This document shows, one piece after another, positions 1 through 7,137 of a stretch of DNA of 18,716 bases. The notes under the pieces were generated by a model. It was not told the DNA's origin. It did no database searches and saw only the letters and a list, made by a program, of their open reading frames with translations. A program made the translations under genes and the position numbers. The number at the start of each line of letters is the position of its first letter. The stretch's first letter is position 1. The DNA is from an uncultured Rhizobiaceae group bacterium (GTDB lineage Bacteria; Pseudomonadota; Alphaproteobacteria; Rhizobiales; Rhizobiaceae). The DNA lies in contig CALHHQ010000303.1 in assembly GCA_938030645.1 (NCBI GenBank), positions 1-18,716 of the forward strand. The letters are read 5' to 3'.

Positions 1-915
1 TGGGAAGAACTTGGCCCGGCACTGGACAAAAGCGAACCGCTTTGGGTTCACCTAGATCACAGTTCTTCGGAAATTAGAAACTGGATTGTTGAGAAAAGTG
101 GGATTGATGCCACACTCATTCCAGCTTTTTTGGCCGATGAAACACGCCCACGTGTGTCGCGTGCAAAAAATGAGATGGTGGCTATTTTACGTGGGGTGAA
201 TACGAATCCAGAAGCAGACCCGGAAGACATGGTGGCCATTCGGATCTGGTGTGACGGTAAGCGTTTGATCAGCATGAGACATCGCAAGTTGATGACCCCA
301 CGCGATGTTCTGCAACAGCTTCATGAGTTTGAAACCGGTCCAAAAACAGTGCCCGAATTGTTCGAGCGACTTATCGCCCGTTTGACAGAACGTATGGCAG
401 GAACGATCTCGGCGCTGGATGAGAAGCTCGATCAATTGGAAGATGAAATCGAAGATATTCCAGCAGCCGACACCAGAAAACAGCTGTCAAAACTGCGCAA
501 GGAAGCTGTTGGCTTAAGGCGGTATATTGCGCCTCAAAGAGAGGCACTGAATTCTCTCAATATTGAGACGCCACCATGGATTCTGGAAAACACGCGAGCA
601 GGTATGCGTGAAACATCAGACCGGTTGTTGCGATATGTGGAGGAGTTGGATGCTGCGCGTGAACGCAGTATCGTCATTAAAGACGATATCGCAAACCAGA
701 TGGCTGAATCTACAAATCGAACGCTGTATGTTTTGTCTATTGTGTCGGCAATCTTTTTGCCGCTCGGCTTTATCACAGGTCTGCTTGGGGTGAATATCGG
801 CGGCATGCCGGGACTCGATAACCCTTACGCATTCTGGATTGCCTGCGTGGCGATGATTTTTGTTGCTGCTGTTGAACTCTGGATATTTAAAAAGCTGGGC
901 TGGTTGTCTGATTAA
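1..915 (+). CDS. zntB: Zinc transporter ZntB / CorA-family metal channel, 5'-truncated by window edge
   Basis: The reading frame is open from base 1, so the true start lies outside the window and 304 C-terminal residues are visible. Early residues contain PLWVHLD and the ETRPR segment typical of the cytoplasmic ZntB/CorA alpha/beta domain. A long charged helical stretch (LDEKLDQLEDEIEDI) corresponds to the stalk helix. Two C-terminal membrane helices follow; the loop between them carries GVNIGG, the ZntB-type version of the CorA GMN selectivity motif. By family it is an inner-membrane homopentamer moving Zn2+ or another divalent cation. The apparent start at 130 is an internal TTG (Leu) inside conserved sequence, not the real start. 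ZntB over CorA is supported by the GVNIGG loop, but ion specificity is inferred. The promoter and upstream neighbours are not visible. Confidence 0.88.
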   Translation, partial: WEELGPALDKSEPLWVHLDHSSSEIRNWIVEKSGIDATLIPAFLADETRPRVSRAKNEMVAILRGVNTNPEADPEDMVAIRIWCDGKRLISMRHRKLMTPRDVLQQLHEFETGPKTVPELFERLIARLTERMAGTISALDEKLDQLEDEIEDIPAADTRKQLSKLRKEAVGLRRYIAPQREALNSLNIETPPWILENTRAGMRETSDRLLRYVEELDAARERSIVIKDDIANQMAESTNRTLYVLSIVSAIFLPLGFITGLLGVNIGGMPGLDNPYAFWIACVAMIFVAAVELWIFKKLGWLSD

Positions 916-937
916 ATAGAGCTGTCAAACCTTTTTC

Positions 938-962
938 GGAACCTTCCTATTCATTGCTTGTT
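938..962 (+). promoter_or_regulatory. EcfG-type stress promoter (GGAAC-N16-TGTT)
   Basis: GGAAC at 938-942 is followed, after 16 bases, by TGTT at 959-962. This matches the alphaproteobacterial EcfG consensus (GGAAC, 16-17 bases, CGTT) except for the weakly conserved first -10 base. It begins 22 bases after the stop of the transporter gene and lies 30 bases before the start codon chosen for the next gene. That fixes the start of that gene downstream of 962. Confidence 0.8.
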
Positions 963-992
963 GTTCTCCTGCAAAACACAGGAGCAATGAAT

Positions 993-1472
993 ATGAAAAA
1001 TGAACACGAAAAATTCTGGTCACTGATCGATGATATGAACGTTTGCATGGTGACGACACATGATGGCGGTGTATTGCGATCCCGCCCCATGGCTCCCTAT
1101 GTAGATCAAGACCATAAAGTCATTAGGTTCATGACAGACCGATCTTCTGCAAAAGTGGAAGAACTGCATCATGACAAAGATCTCGCACTTTCGTTTGCCG
1201 ACAATGACGACTATCGGTTTGCATCAGTTTCCGGTCGGGGGCAGGTGTCTACAAACAGAGCCATGATTAAAGATTTATGGGGACCTGCATGCGATATCTG
1301 GTTTGAAGGCGACGCGGATACAGCAGATGTTGCCGTTATCACCGTGCAGCCAGAACAGGCTGAATTCTGGGACAGCGATTCAGGAAAAATCAAAACTGCA
1401 TTTGAAATAGCAAAGGCCTATTTCACAGATGATGTTCCAGACCTTGATGGAAATGCTAAAATTCAAATGTAG
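993..1472 (+). CDS. Pyridoxamine 5'-phosphate oxidase-fold general stress protein (GS26-like)
   Basis: The product is 159 residues of the split-barrel FMN-binding fold (general stress protein 26/COG3871 type). Recognisable segments are MVTTHDGGVLRSRPMAP (first strands, with the Arg-Ser-Arg-Pro-Met motif), RFMTDRSSAK with the following helix, and ASVSGRGQV (mid-barrel strand). The frame is open back to 954, but that lies upstream of the promoter -10. ATG 987 and ATG 993 are both possible, and GGAG at 981-984 is well spaced only for 993. Members bind flavin or related cofactors in the cytoplasm; few have a known reaction and none is claimed here. It stands alone between two EcfG-type promoters, which fits a monocistronic stress gene. 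Confidence 0.88.
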   Translation: MKNEHEKFWSLIDDMNVCMVTTHDGGVLRSRPMAPYVDQDHKVIRFMTDRSSAKVEELHHDKDLALSFADNDDYRFASVSGRGQVSTNRAMIKDLWGPACDIWFEGDADTADVAVITVQPEQAEFWDSDSGKIKTAFEIAKAYFTDDVPDLDGNAKIQM

Positions 1473-1480
1473 GTAGTTTT

Positions 1481-1505
1481 GGAACTTTCTCCTGAACGAA
1501 GCGTT
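1481..1505 (+). promoter_or_regulatory. EcfG-type stress promoter (GGAAC-N16-CGTT, perfect consensus)
   Basis: GGAAC at 1481-1485 and CGTT at 1502-1505 are separated by exactly 16 bases, a full consensus match. It lies 8 bases after the stop codon of the preceding gene and 41 bases before the 42-residue ORF. It probably drives that ORF and dps. Confidence 0.88.
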
Positions 1506-1546
1506 GGCTAGTGAATCCAACCATGACAATTCGTCAGGAGAAATAG

Positions 1547-1675
1547 ATGACCGAACAAATTGATCCAACAGACGCACGCCAAGGCCGCAAAGGAACGCGG
1601 GTATTCACAGTCTTGACTGTCAGCCTCGCACTCATGGTTGTGGCATGGTTCATCTTCGAACTGATCTGGAAGTGA
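1547..1675 (+). CDS. 42-residue single-pass membrane protein, stress-induced, unknown function
   Basis: An ATG-to-TGA frame of 42 codons is preceded by a good ribosome binding site (CAGGAG at 1535-1540, 6 bases before the ATG). The first 18 residues are polar and charged (MTEQIDPTDARQGRKGTR). Residues 19-41 form one hydrophobic helix rich in Val, Leu, Phe and Trp, ending in Trp-Lys, so an N-in orientation is likely. It lies between a consensus EcfG promoter and dps, with 23 bases to the dps start, so the two are probably cotranscribed. I do not recognise a named family. The coding call rests on the RBS, promoter position and membrane-helix composition; a leader peptide or chance ORF is less likely. 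Confidence 0.68.
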   Translation: MTEQIDPTDARQGRKGTRVFTVLTVSLALMVVAWFIFELIWK

Positions 1676-1698
1676 GCGGAAAAGAAAAGGAATAAAAT

Positions 1699-2208
1699 AT
1701 GTCACAAGCAACGGCCGTACTCACCCCGTCTGCAAGTGTCGATGACATTTCGATCGGCATTTCCGCTGGCGATCGTGAAGAGCTTTCCAAAGGTCTGACC
1801 GATATTCTCACGGGAACTTATCACTTGTTGATTAAGACCCATGTGTATCACTGGAATGTGGTAGGCCCCATGTTTCATTCACTACACGTCATGCTGGAAG
1901 AACAGTACAATGACTTGTTTGCCGCCGCCGATGTTATTGCCGAGCGCATTCGTGCCCTTGGATATTTGGCGCCTGTAAATGGCGCTGCTCCAGCCGATGG
2001 TGTGCTGGACAGAGATGCAAAAGCATCAAGCGCTCATGACATGGTCGATGATCTCATCAACGATCATGAAAATATCGTGCGCCTCATGCGTAAAGCTGCT
2101 GAAGGCGCAGCAGATAAAGGCGATGCGGTGACGGAAGATATGCTCGTCGCCAGACTGACATTCCACGAGAAAACCCTGTGGATGTTAAGAGCGATTGTCA
2201 CAAACTAG
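1699..2208 (+). CDS. dps: Dps, DNA-binding ferritin-like protein from starved cells
   Basis: The product is 169 residues, the usual Dps length. The ferroxidase signature is intact: H51 (YHWNVVGPMF), H63 (SLHVMLEE), E67, D78 and E82 (ADVIAERIRALGY), matching the intersubunit di-iron site of the family. Dps dodecamers oxidise Fe2+ with H2O2, store iron and shield DNA. The N-terminal tail lacks a Lys-rich stretch, so direct DNA binding may be weak. The start is supported by AAAGGAAT just upstream. It follows the 42-residue ORF behind a consensus EcfG promoter and ends at a strong terminator, so it is a predicted GSR target, as dps often is in this group. Confidence 0.96.
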   Translation: MSQATAVLTPSASVDDISIGISAGDREELSKGLTDILTGTYHLLIKTHVYHWNVVGPMFHSLHVMLEEQYNDLFAAADVIAERIRALGYLAPVNGAAPADGVLDRDAKASSAHDMVDDLINDHENIVRLMRKAAEGAADKGDAVTEDMLVARLTFHEKTLWMLRAIVTN

Positions 2209-2228
2209 CTTGGGTTCAAATTTACACA

Positions 2229-2262
2229 ACGGGGTGGTCGTTTCCAACCGCCCCGTTTTTTT
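2229..2262 (+). terminator. Rho-independent terminator of dps
   Basis: A ten-pair stem (ACGGGGTGGT at 2229-2238 with ACCGCCCCGT at 2247-2256, one G-T wobble) has an 8-base loop and a run of seven T at 2256-2262. It lies about 20 bases after the dps stop. It has no useful U-tract in the opposite direction, so it ends dps rather than the convergent crp/fnr gene. Confidence 0.9.
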
Positions 2263-2284
2263 GTGTTCGACGTTTATGTATATT

Positions 2285-3037
2285 TTACAGGAACGGACGC
2301 GGTGTTTCAGGAAGTCCGTCCCAGCCCGCAATTTCCATCAACTTTTTTTCATCCAGTACGTGACAGCTTTTTCCAGACCAGCGTATTAGCTTTCGCTCCT
2401 GGAGTTTTTTCAATGTCTTGTTTGTGTGCACCAGGGATAAGCCGAGCGTGTCAGACACATGGGTTTGCGTGAAGGGGATGAGAGGCTGATCTTCGCTCAG
2501 GTGGCCAACGCGCCGCGCCCTTTGGCTGAGGAATGATATCAGATATGCAGCCCGCTCAAGCGCGGTTCGTCTGCCAACACTCAGCAAGTGTTCATCCAGC
2601 ATTTGCTCTTCGCGCGCAGCTAACCAGGTGATGTCGTATCCCAGCGAAGGGGATGACTTGAAAAGGTTGTACAAACCGTCTCGCTCAAACACGCACAAAA
2701 CCATGTCCGACAAGGTTTCGATGGAATGTGCCATCTCGTTCAACAGTGACCCCTGCAGACCAATCAGATCGCCAGGCAGGATGAAGTTGAGAATTTGCCG
2801 GCGCCCATCAGGAAGGGACTTGTAGCGAAAGCCCCAGCCTTCCAGAACGGTGTAGAGGTGTGGACTGTTTGATCCCTCTACCAAAAGGGTCGCACCAGCT
2901 TGTGCATTGAATTCGCCTGATTTGAACTCGGACATAAAGTCCACTTCTGTCGGGCTCATTTTGCGGAAACAATCGAGATCCCGGAGCGGGCACTTTCCAC
3001 AGGAAATCTGTTTTTTGAGAGCGGTTCTTGATGCCAT
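2285..3037 (-). CDS. Crp/Fnr-family transcription regulator in the nepR-ecfG operon, with FNR-like cysteines
   Basis: The product is 250 residues: a cyclic-nucleotide-binding fold (about 30-145), a dimer helix, and a C-terminal winged HTH (about 155-232) with recognition region THVSDTLGLSLVHTNKTL. The N-terminus has C13, C16 and C23 (CGKC...DC), and C115 sits close to the position of the central iron-sulfur ligand in E. coli FNR. Four ligands are therefore possible, so O2 or redox sensing by a cluster is plausible but unproven; the N-terminal spacing (x2, x6) differs slightly from FNR (x2, x5). It starts 17 bases after the ecfG stop, suggesting cotranscription with nepR-ecfG. A secondary promoter is not excluded. 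It ends tail-to-tail with dps. Confidence 0.9.
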   Translation of the reverse strand: MASRTALKKQISCGKCPLRDLDCFRKMSPTEVDFMSEFKSGEFNAQAGATLLVEGSNSPHLYTVLEGWGFRYKSLPDGRRQILNFILPGDLIGLQGSLLNEMAHSIETLSDMVLCVFERDGLYNLFKSSPSLGYDITWLAAREEQMLDEHLLSVGRRTALERAAYLISFLSQRARRVGHLSEDQPLIPFTQTHVSDTLGLSLVHTNKTLKKLQERKLIRWSGKSCHVLDEKKLMEIAGWDGLPETPRPFL

Positions 3038-3054
3038 TTTAGCTGAACTTTCTA

Positions 3055-3597
3055 TTAGCTCATGCCAACGATTTGTGTGGATATGGCATCGGGTCCGTAT
3101 GCACTTTCGCCTTCCACATCCAGATCCGCCATCAGACGGGTTCTCGCTCTTGAAACCCGACTTTTAACGGTGCCAACCGCAACGCCAATAATTTCAGCAG
3201 CTTCCTCATACGAAAATCCGTTTGCACCGATCAGCATCAGGGCTTCGCGTTGGTCGTCTGGCAACATTTCAAGAGCATCGCGAAAGTCGTTCATGTCCAT
3301 ATGGCCTTGTTGCTCAGGATGCGTGGCGAGTTGTGATGCCAAAATACCTTCGCTGTCCTGTACTTCACGCCCACGCTTTCTCATTTGTGAGTAGAACTCA
3401 TTGCGCATAATTGTGAATGTCCAAGCTTTAAGGTTCGTACCTTCTTGGAAAAGATGGTTCTTGTTCCAAGCTTTCATCAAAGTCTCTTGTACAAGATCGT
3501 CGGCTTTGTCCGATGTTTTGGTCAACGAAAGAGCAAAAGCTCGTAGGTTTGGAATGATGCTCAAGAGCTCTGACTTAAATTCCGTGGTGACGGCCAT
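3055..3597 (-). CDS. ecfG: EcfG, general stress response ECF sigma factor
   Basis: The product is 180 residues. The sigma-2 region (about 8-75) includes DKADDLVQETLMKAW, and sigma-4 (about 106-157) includes LPDDQREALMLIGANGFSYEEAAEI and a VGTVKSRVSRAR recognition helix, typical of the EcfG (ECF15) group. The frame runs upstream to 3645, overlapping nepR. ATG 3597 is preferred because it lies 10 bases after the nepR stop, follows an AGAGAGCAG Shine-Dalgarno-like run, and begins the protein just before the conserved domain. EcfG directs RNA polymerase to GGAAC/CGTT promoters and is held inactive by NepR. Its own operon carries such a promoter, giving positive autoregulation. Confidence 0.96.
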   Translation of the reverse strand: MAVTTEFKSELLSIIPNLRAFALSLTKTSDKADDLVQETLMKAWNKNHLFQEGTNLKAWTFTIMRNEFYSQMRKRGREVQDSEGILASQLATHPEQQGHMDMNDFRDALEMLPDDQREALMLIGANGFSYEEAAEIIGVAVGTVKSRVSRARTRLMADLDVEGESAYGPDAISTQIVGMS

Positions 3598-3607
3598 AAT
3601 CTGCTCT

Positions 3608-3778
3608 CTAATCTGATTTTTTGTCAGGGTTATCAGATTTCTCAAGCTGGTTTAGCAGATCAAGAAAGCGGTCAGGAACGGGTTCATTCACCACATCGGC
3701 ATAAACTTCCTTGAGTTTTTGCCCCAGTTTTTCCTGTATTTCAGGCTTCAGCCCTGGATTTTCGCTTTTGCTGCTCAT
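3608..3778 (-). CDS. nepR: NepR, anti-sigma factor of EcfG
   Basis: The product is 56 residues, a normal size for NepR. The core has two amphipathic helices joined by the family hallmark: IQEKLGQKLKEVYADVV, then NEPVPDRFLDLLNQLE. In known systems these helices wrap the sigma-2 and sigma-4 domains of EcfG. Phosphorylated PhyR, whose N-terminal domain mimics sigma, competes for NepR and frees EcfG. It is the first gene of nepR-ecfG-crp/fnr, 10 bases ahead of ecfG, with GAAAGAAG before the ATG. The C-terminus is short and Lys/Asp rich. Identification rests on the EPVPDRFxxLLxxL motif and the locus. Confidence 0.95.
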   Translation of the reverse strand: MSSKSENPGLKPEIQEKLGQKLKEVYADVVNEPVPDRFLDLLNQLEKSDNPDKKSD

Positions 3779-3825
3779 CGGACTTCTTTCAATTGTTCAT
3801 CTGCGCTGTATCGGATTGCCAGTAA

Positions 3826-3850
3826 AATGCGCGAATGTGAAAAAAGTTCC
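3826..3850 (-). promoter_or_regulatory. EcfG-type promoter of nepR-ecfG (GGAAC-N16-CATT)
   Basis: On the minus strand GGAAC (3850-3846) is followed after 16 bases by CATT (3829-3826), one mismatch from CGTT. The -10 lies 47 bases upstream of the nepR start. Its -35 element is 8 bases from the oppositely oriented -35 of the phyR promoter. Confidence 0.75.
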
Positions 3851-3858
3851 CTTTCGGC

Positions 3859-3883
3859 GGAACTTTTCTTGGTCTTTTACATT
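3859..3883 (+). promoter_or_regulatory. EcfG-type promoter of phyR (GGAAC-N16-CATT)
   Basis: GGAAC at 3859-3863 and CATT at 3880-3883 are 16 bases apart, 47 bases before the phyR start. It is a mirror image of the nepR promoter in -35, spacing and -10. The two -35 boxes form an inverted repeat GTTCC-N8-GGAAC. Confidence 0.78.
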
Positions 3884-3930
3884 AAACAGTCACACGCCAA
3901 TATTGTTTTATCACTTTAGGAGTGACGTAA

Positions 3931-4713
3931 ATGTCTACCGCCGAGAAAATTTCTCCTCATATCCCAATTTTACGACGCTACGCACGGGCGCTTTCTGGTA
4001 GCCAGGAAAGTGGTGACAACTATGTATTGGGTCTGCTGGAAACGCTGGTCTCTGATCCGGACATGAACATTATTGGCGTTGATCCCAAAGTTGACCTTTT
4101 TCGAGCTTTCACCAAGGTTTGGCAGTCTTTGGACGTCAATCTTGAGAGTGACAGCGTTGCTTCAGGCGCTGAGCACAAAATCTCTACTCTAACACCAATG
4201 GCAAGGCAGGCGTTTCTGCTGACAGCACTGGAAGGTTTTGATACACGAAGCGCAGCAAAAGTCTTGGACGTCAGTGAAGCGGAGTTATCCGAGCTTCTCG
4301 ATTTGGCTGGCCGTGAAATTGCGGAACAGGTTGCGACTTCCATACTTATCATCGAAGACGAGCCGCTTATTGCGCTGGACATTGAGCAGATGGTTTCCAG
4401 CCTTGGACATGATGTGACAGGAATTGCCCGAACACATTCAGAAGCGCTGGTGGAGATCGAAAGACGAAAGCCCGGAATGGTTTTAGCAGACATTCAGTTG
4501 GCAGACGGCAGCTCTGGTATTGATGCGGTGAACGAAATTCTGAAAACCATCAATGTGCCAGTTATCTTCATCACAGCGTTTCCAGAACGCCTGTTGACAG
4601 GGGACCGTCCCGAGCCAGCATTTTTGGTGACCAAACCGTTTGAGCCAGGCATGGTGAAAGCGCTCATCAGTCAAGCGCTCTTTTTTGAACAACGTGCCGG
4701 CGCCGCTGCTTAA
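3931..4713 (+). CDS. phyR: PhyR, anti-anti-sigma response regulator
   Basis: The product is 260 residues. The N-terminal sigma-like domain (about 5-130) includes TPMARQAFLLTALEGFDT and an HTH-like stretch that mimics EcfG sigma-2/sigma-4 but does not bind DNA. The C-terminal receiver domain (about 137-255) has acidic E142/D143, phosphoacceptor D187 (in MVLADIQLADG), T215 and K235. The stretch FITAFPERLLTG carries the variant motif of the PhyR/FAT-GUY receivers. On phosphorylation the sigma-like domain opens and captures NepR. AGGAG lies upstream of the ATG with good spacing. It is divergent from nepR-ecfG and has its own EcfG-type promoter, so the GSR reinforces its own regulator. All catalytic receiver residues are present. 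Confidence 0.97.
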   Translation: MSTAEKISPHIPILRRYARALSGSQESGDNYVLGLLETLVSDPDMNIIGVDPKVDLFRAFTKVWQSLDVNLESDSVASGAEHKISTLTPMARQAFLLTALEGFDTRSAAKVLDVSEAELSELLDLAGREIAEQVATSILIIEDEPLIALDIEQMVSSLGHDVTGIARTHSEALVEIERRKPGMVLADIQLADGSSGIDAVNEILKTINVPVIFITAFPERLLTGDRPEPAFLVTKPFEPGMVKALISQALFFEQRAGAAA

Positions 4714-4819
4714 AGCGTTATCCAACAAGCAGCGATGTTCTATTTAATTCCCTCCAAAGAGTGATTTCCGACAATGTATCACAGTTCTATAAAAATCGCT
4801 TCAATGGAGGCGAGTTGAT

Positions 4820-5776
4820 ATGTGCAGCAGTGTTGTTGGAGACAGAGGTGCCCATCTGCTTCGTGCTTTGCAAGGCACGGCGATCACCGTTTTTTATCAG
4901 GATCTGGATCTGAAGTATGTCTGGATTGAAAACCCGCCCGAAGGCTGGGATGTAGATCAAATTGTTGGACAGGATGATCTTACCATTCTGCCTGTCGAGG
5001 CTGCAGAAACAACTATAGCGGCAAAGCGTCGAGCCATTTCTGAACGGGAAAATCAGCGTCTGGAACTGAGGGTGGATTTGCCCACTGGGTACAGGTGGTT
5101 TGATATCTGGGTTGATCCGGATTTCGACGAAGATGGATCTGTGAAGGGCGTGCTGTGTTTTTCGGTTGAAATCACCGACAAGAAGAGAAAAGAGGTCAAT
5201 CTTCACCAATTGCTTCGCGAAGTGAGCCATCGCTCTAGAAATTTGCTGGCTATTGTTCAAGGCTTGGCCACTCAAACATTAAAGACGTCTGACAATCACG
5301 AGGAGTTGGCGCATTTCAATTCGAGACTGCAGTCGCTCGCCTTTTCTTTGGATTTGGTCACCCGCGAAAAATGGGATGGTGCTTACATGCAAGATCTCGT
5401 CAACGGTCAACTCACGCCATACTTGGAGCCTGGAGCAAATCCATTCATAGAAGGCAATAATCCGAAACTGACTCCAAACGCCGCCATACATGTGGGATTG
5501 GCAATACAAGAGCTAGCCAGCAAAAGCATTGGATACAGTGGTATGAAACTCAATTCTGAGAAGGTGGTGATCTGCATCGCGGAAGATGCTGACTCAACCG
5601 TTCTCGAATGGCGCGAACACTGCCCTGAAGCGCGTCAACTTCATCCTCGGCACATGCTTGATGAAACCATTTTGCTGAAAATCGCTCCGTTGTCAGTGTC
5701 AGGAAATGCAGACATTTCATTTCAAGACGGCAAACTTCTATACGCGCTGACAATACCGTCAGGCAATTTGCTTTGA
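4820..5776 (+). CDS. PAS-HWE histidine kinase next to phyR, with degenerate ATP-binding domain
   Basis: The product is 318 residues with no membrane segment, so it is cytoplasmic. A PAS domain (about 15-122) precedes an HWE-type dimerisation helix with phosphoacceptor H137 in EVSHRSRNLLAIVQGLA. The catalytic domain is aberrant. The usual H-ELATNA-K N-box reads QELASKSIGYSG, so the HWE His is Q230, the Mg/ATP-binding Asn is K235 and the conserved Lys is Gly. The second motif survives as W264-R-E266, but no GFG-type G-box is seen. GGAGG stands upstream of the ATG. By position it is a PhyK-like sensor for PhyR, but ATP use is doubtful: it may be a phosphatase, a phosphotransfer partner or a pseudokinase. 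It lies 106 bases after phyR with no clear own promoter. Confidence 0.85.
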   Translation: MCSSVVGDRGAHLLRALQGTAITVFYQDLDLKYVWIENPPEGWDVDQIVGQDDLTILPVEAAETTIAAKRRAISERENQRLELRVDLPTGYRWFDIWVDPDFDEDGSVKGVLCFSVEITDKKRKEVNLHQLLREVSHRSRNLLAIVQGLATQTLKTSDNHEELAHFNSRLQSLAFSLDLVTREKWDGAYMQDLVNGQLTPYLEPGANPFIEGNNPKLTPNAAIHVGLAIQELASKSIGYSGMKLNSEKVVICIAEDADSTVLEWREHCPEARQLHPRHMLDETILLKIAPLSVSGNADISFQDGKLLYALTIPSGNLL

Positions 5777-7056
5777 TTGATTCCGTCAAAGGCTATGTGC
5801 GGTCGGTAGGTAGTCTTGGAACCGTCCCGGGGCTGATGTCATTGGCTTTGTGGTTCAGCTCTCTCGGCGCATTATGGCTTGACCATTCTTTTCCCGAGTT
5901 TTCCAACAATAAGGCGTTTAGCTACTTCTACACTGATTACGACACGGCAAAATCCGTTCTCTCAACAGTCGCTTCAGCCTCGATTACAACACTTGGGTTG
6001 GTTTATTCACTGGTGCTGGTGGTCTTCACCACTGCAGCAGGCAATATTGGCCCCCGATTGCTTCAGCGATTTACAGGAGACGCAACGAACCAATTTACCG
6101 CCGGTTTGTTTGGTGGGACGTTTCTTTTCTCGTTAACCGTGCTTCACCAAACAGATGAAAGTTTTGTGCCGTCCTTTTCTATCGCTTGCACGTTTCTGCT
6201 GGCGGGCCTCTCGGTGCTTCAGCTGATTTATTTTGTTCACACAGCTTCCATAAATGTGACTGTAGATGAAGAAGTGGCAGAAATTTCAACGCAGCTGGAA
6301 ATAGATATTGATGCGCTCGTTTATCAGGAGGCAGTTGATCAATACAATCAGGAGGTTCCAGAGCGCAATAATACAGGTTCTGTGGTCTGTGCAGAAAAAT
6401 CTGGATATGTGGCCAATTTAAAAATAGAAAACTTGGTGCAGCTTGGACGGGACAATAACGACTTTTTGACCTTTTTGCATGGTCAAGGAGAATTTATTCT
6501 AAAAGGCCAGAAACTTGTTCGCTTCAACTCTGTTCTCTCAGATGAGCAGCTGTCTGAGGTCAGTGACACTGTGCACAATTCGGTCAGGGTATCTCACAGT
6601 CGATCGCCGGATTCCGATGTTGAGTTCTCAATCAATCTTCTCATTGAGATTGCTCTTAGAGCTCTTTCCCCCGGCATTAATGACACCTACACCGCTGTAA
6701 CTTGCGTTGACCGAATTTCTTCGGCGTTGGCGTCTCCAGTCAAAAATGGTTTGCGTGACCACGTACGTGCGGATGATGACGGTGTTCCAAGGCTTCTTGT
6801 ACCAGGTCTCACTTTGGAAGATTTGATTAACACGGCGTTTCACCCTTTACGTCGTGCATCAAGCAACAACGTTTTAATGACCAAACATATCGTAGACGCG
6901 CTTGGTCGTCTTTTAGAAATTGCGGAGTCGGACGCACGTGAAATCCTTATCGGACATTTAGACTTGGTCTTGAAAGGCTCGAAAGCAGCCAATCTGCTGA
7001 AGGTCGACACGGAGTTTCTAGCCGCACGGACCGATAAGATCATGCGTTCGTCGTGA
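5773..7056 (+). CDS. DUF2254 membrane protein
   Basis: The product is 427 residues. Four hydrophobic segments lie in the N-terminal 160 residues (about 20-36, 66-90, 108-124 and 136-158). A large soluble C-terminal part contains ALSPGINDTYTA at 297-308, the family hallmark. DUF2254 proteins are predicted inner-membrane proteins of unknown function. The proposed start is TTG at 5773, which overlaps the kinase TGA by four bases (TTGA) and implies translational coupling; a later start is possible because no strong Shine-Dalgarno is seen. Coupling to a GSR kinase suggests a role in the same response, perhaps as a membrane signal input, but that is inference. Confidence 0.85.
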   Translation: MIDSVKGYVRSVGSLGTVPGLMSLALWFSSLGALWLDHSFPEFSNNKAFSYFYTDYDTAKSVLSTVASASITTLGLVYSLVLVVFTTAAGNIGPRLLQRFTGDATNQFTAGLFGGTFLFSLTVLHQTDESFVPSFSIACTFLLAGLSVLQLIYFVHTASINVTVDEEVAEISTQLEIDIDALVYQEAVDQYNQEVPERNNTGSVVCAEKSGYVANLKIENLVQLGRDNNDFLTFLHGQGEFILKGQKLVRFNSVLSDEQLSEVSDTVHNSVRVSHSRSPDSDVEFSINLLIEIALRALSPGINDTYTAVTCVDRISSALASPVKNGLRDHVRADDDGVPRLLVPGLTLEDLINTAFHPLRRASSNNVLMTKHIVDALGRLLEIAESDAREILIGHLDLVLKGSKAANLLKVDTEFLAARTDKIMRSS

Positions 7057-7105
7057 TCAACCAACGGTGACATAATGGCACTTAAAATATGCTCCAACAA
7101 TTTTG

Positions 7106-7131
7106 GGAACCAATCACGCGGCGCAAACGTT
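7106..7131 (+). promoter_or_regulatory. EcfG-type promoter (GGAAC-N17-CGTT) with no protein gene downstream
   Basis: GGAAC at 7106-7110 and CGTT at 7128-7131 are 17 bases apart. Both elements are full consensus with an accepted spacing. It lies 49 bases after the DUF2254 stop. The next 180 bases hold no credible ORF but have structured repeats and a terminator-like hairpin, so the product is probably an RNA. Confidence 0.75.
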
Positions 7132-7137
7132 TGTACG

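Noticed and set aside
4020..4493. 157-codon minus-strand ORF opposite phyR
   Set aside because: It lies wholly antisense to an intact, well-recognised gene; Ser-rich shadow composition and no ribosome binding site.
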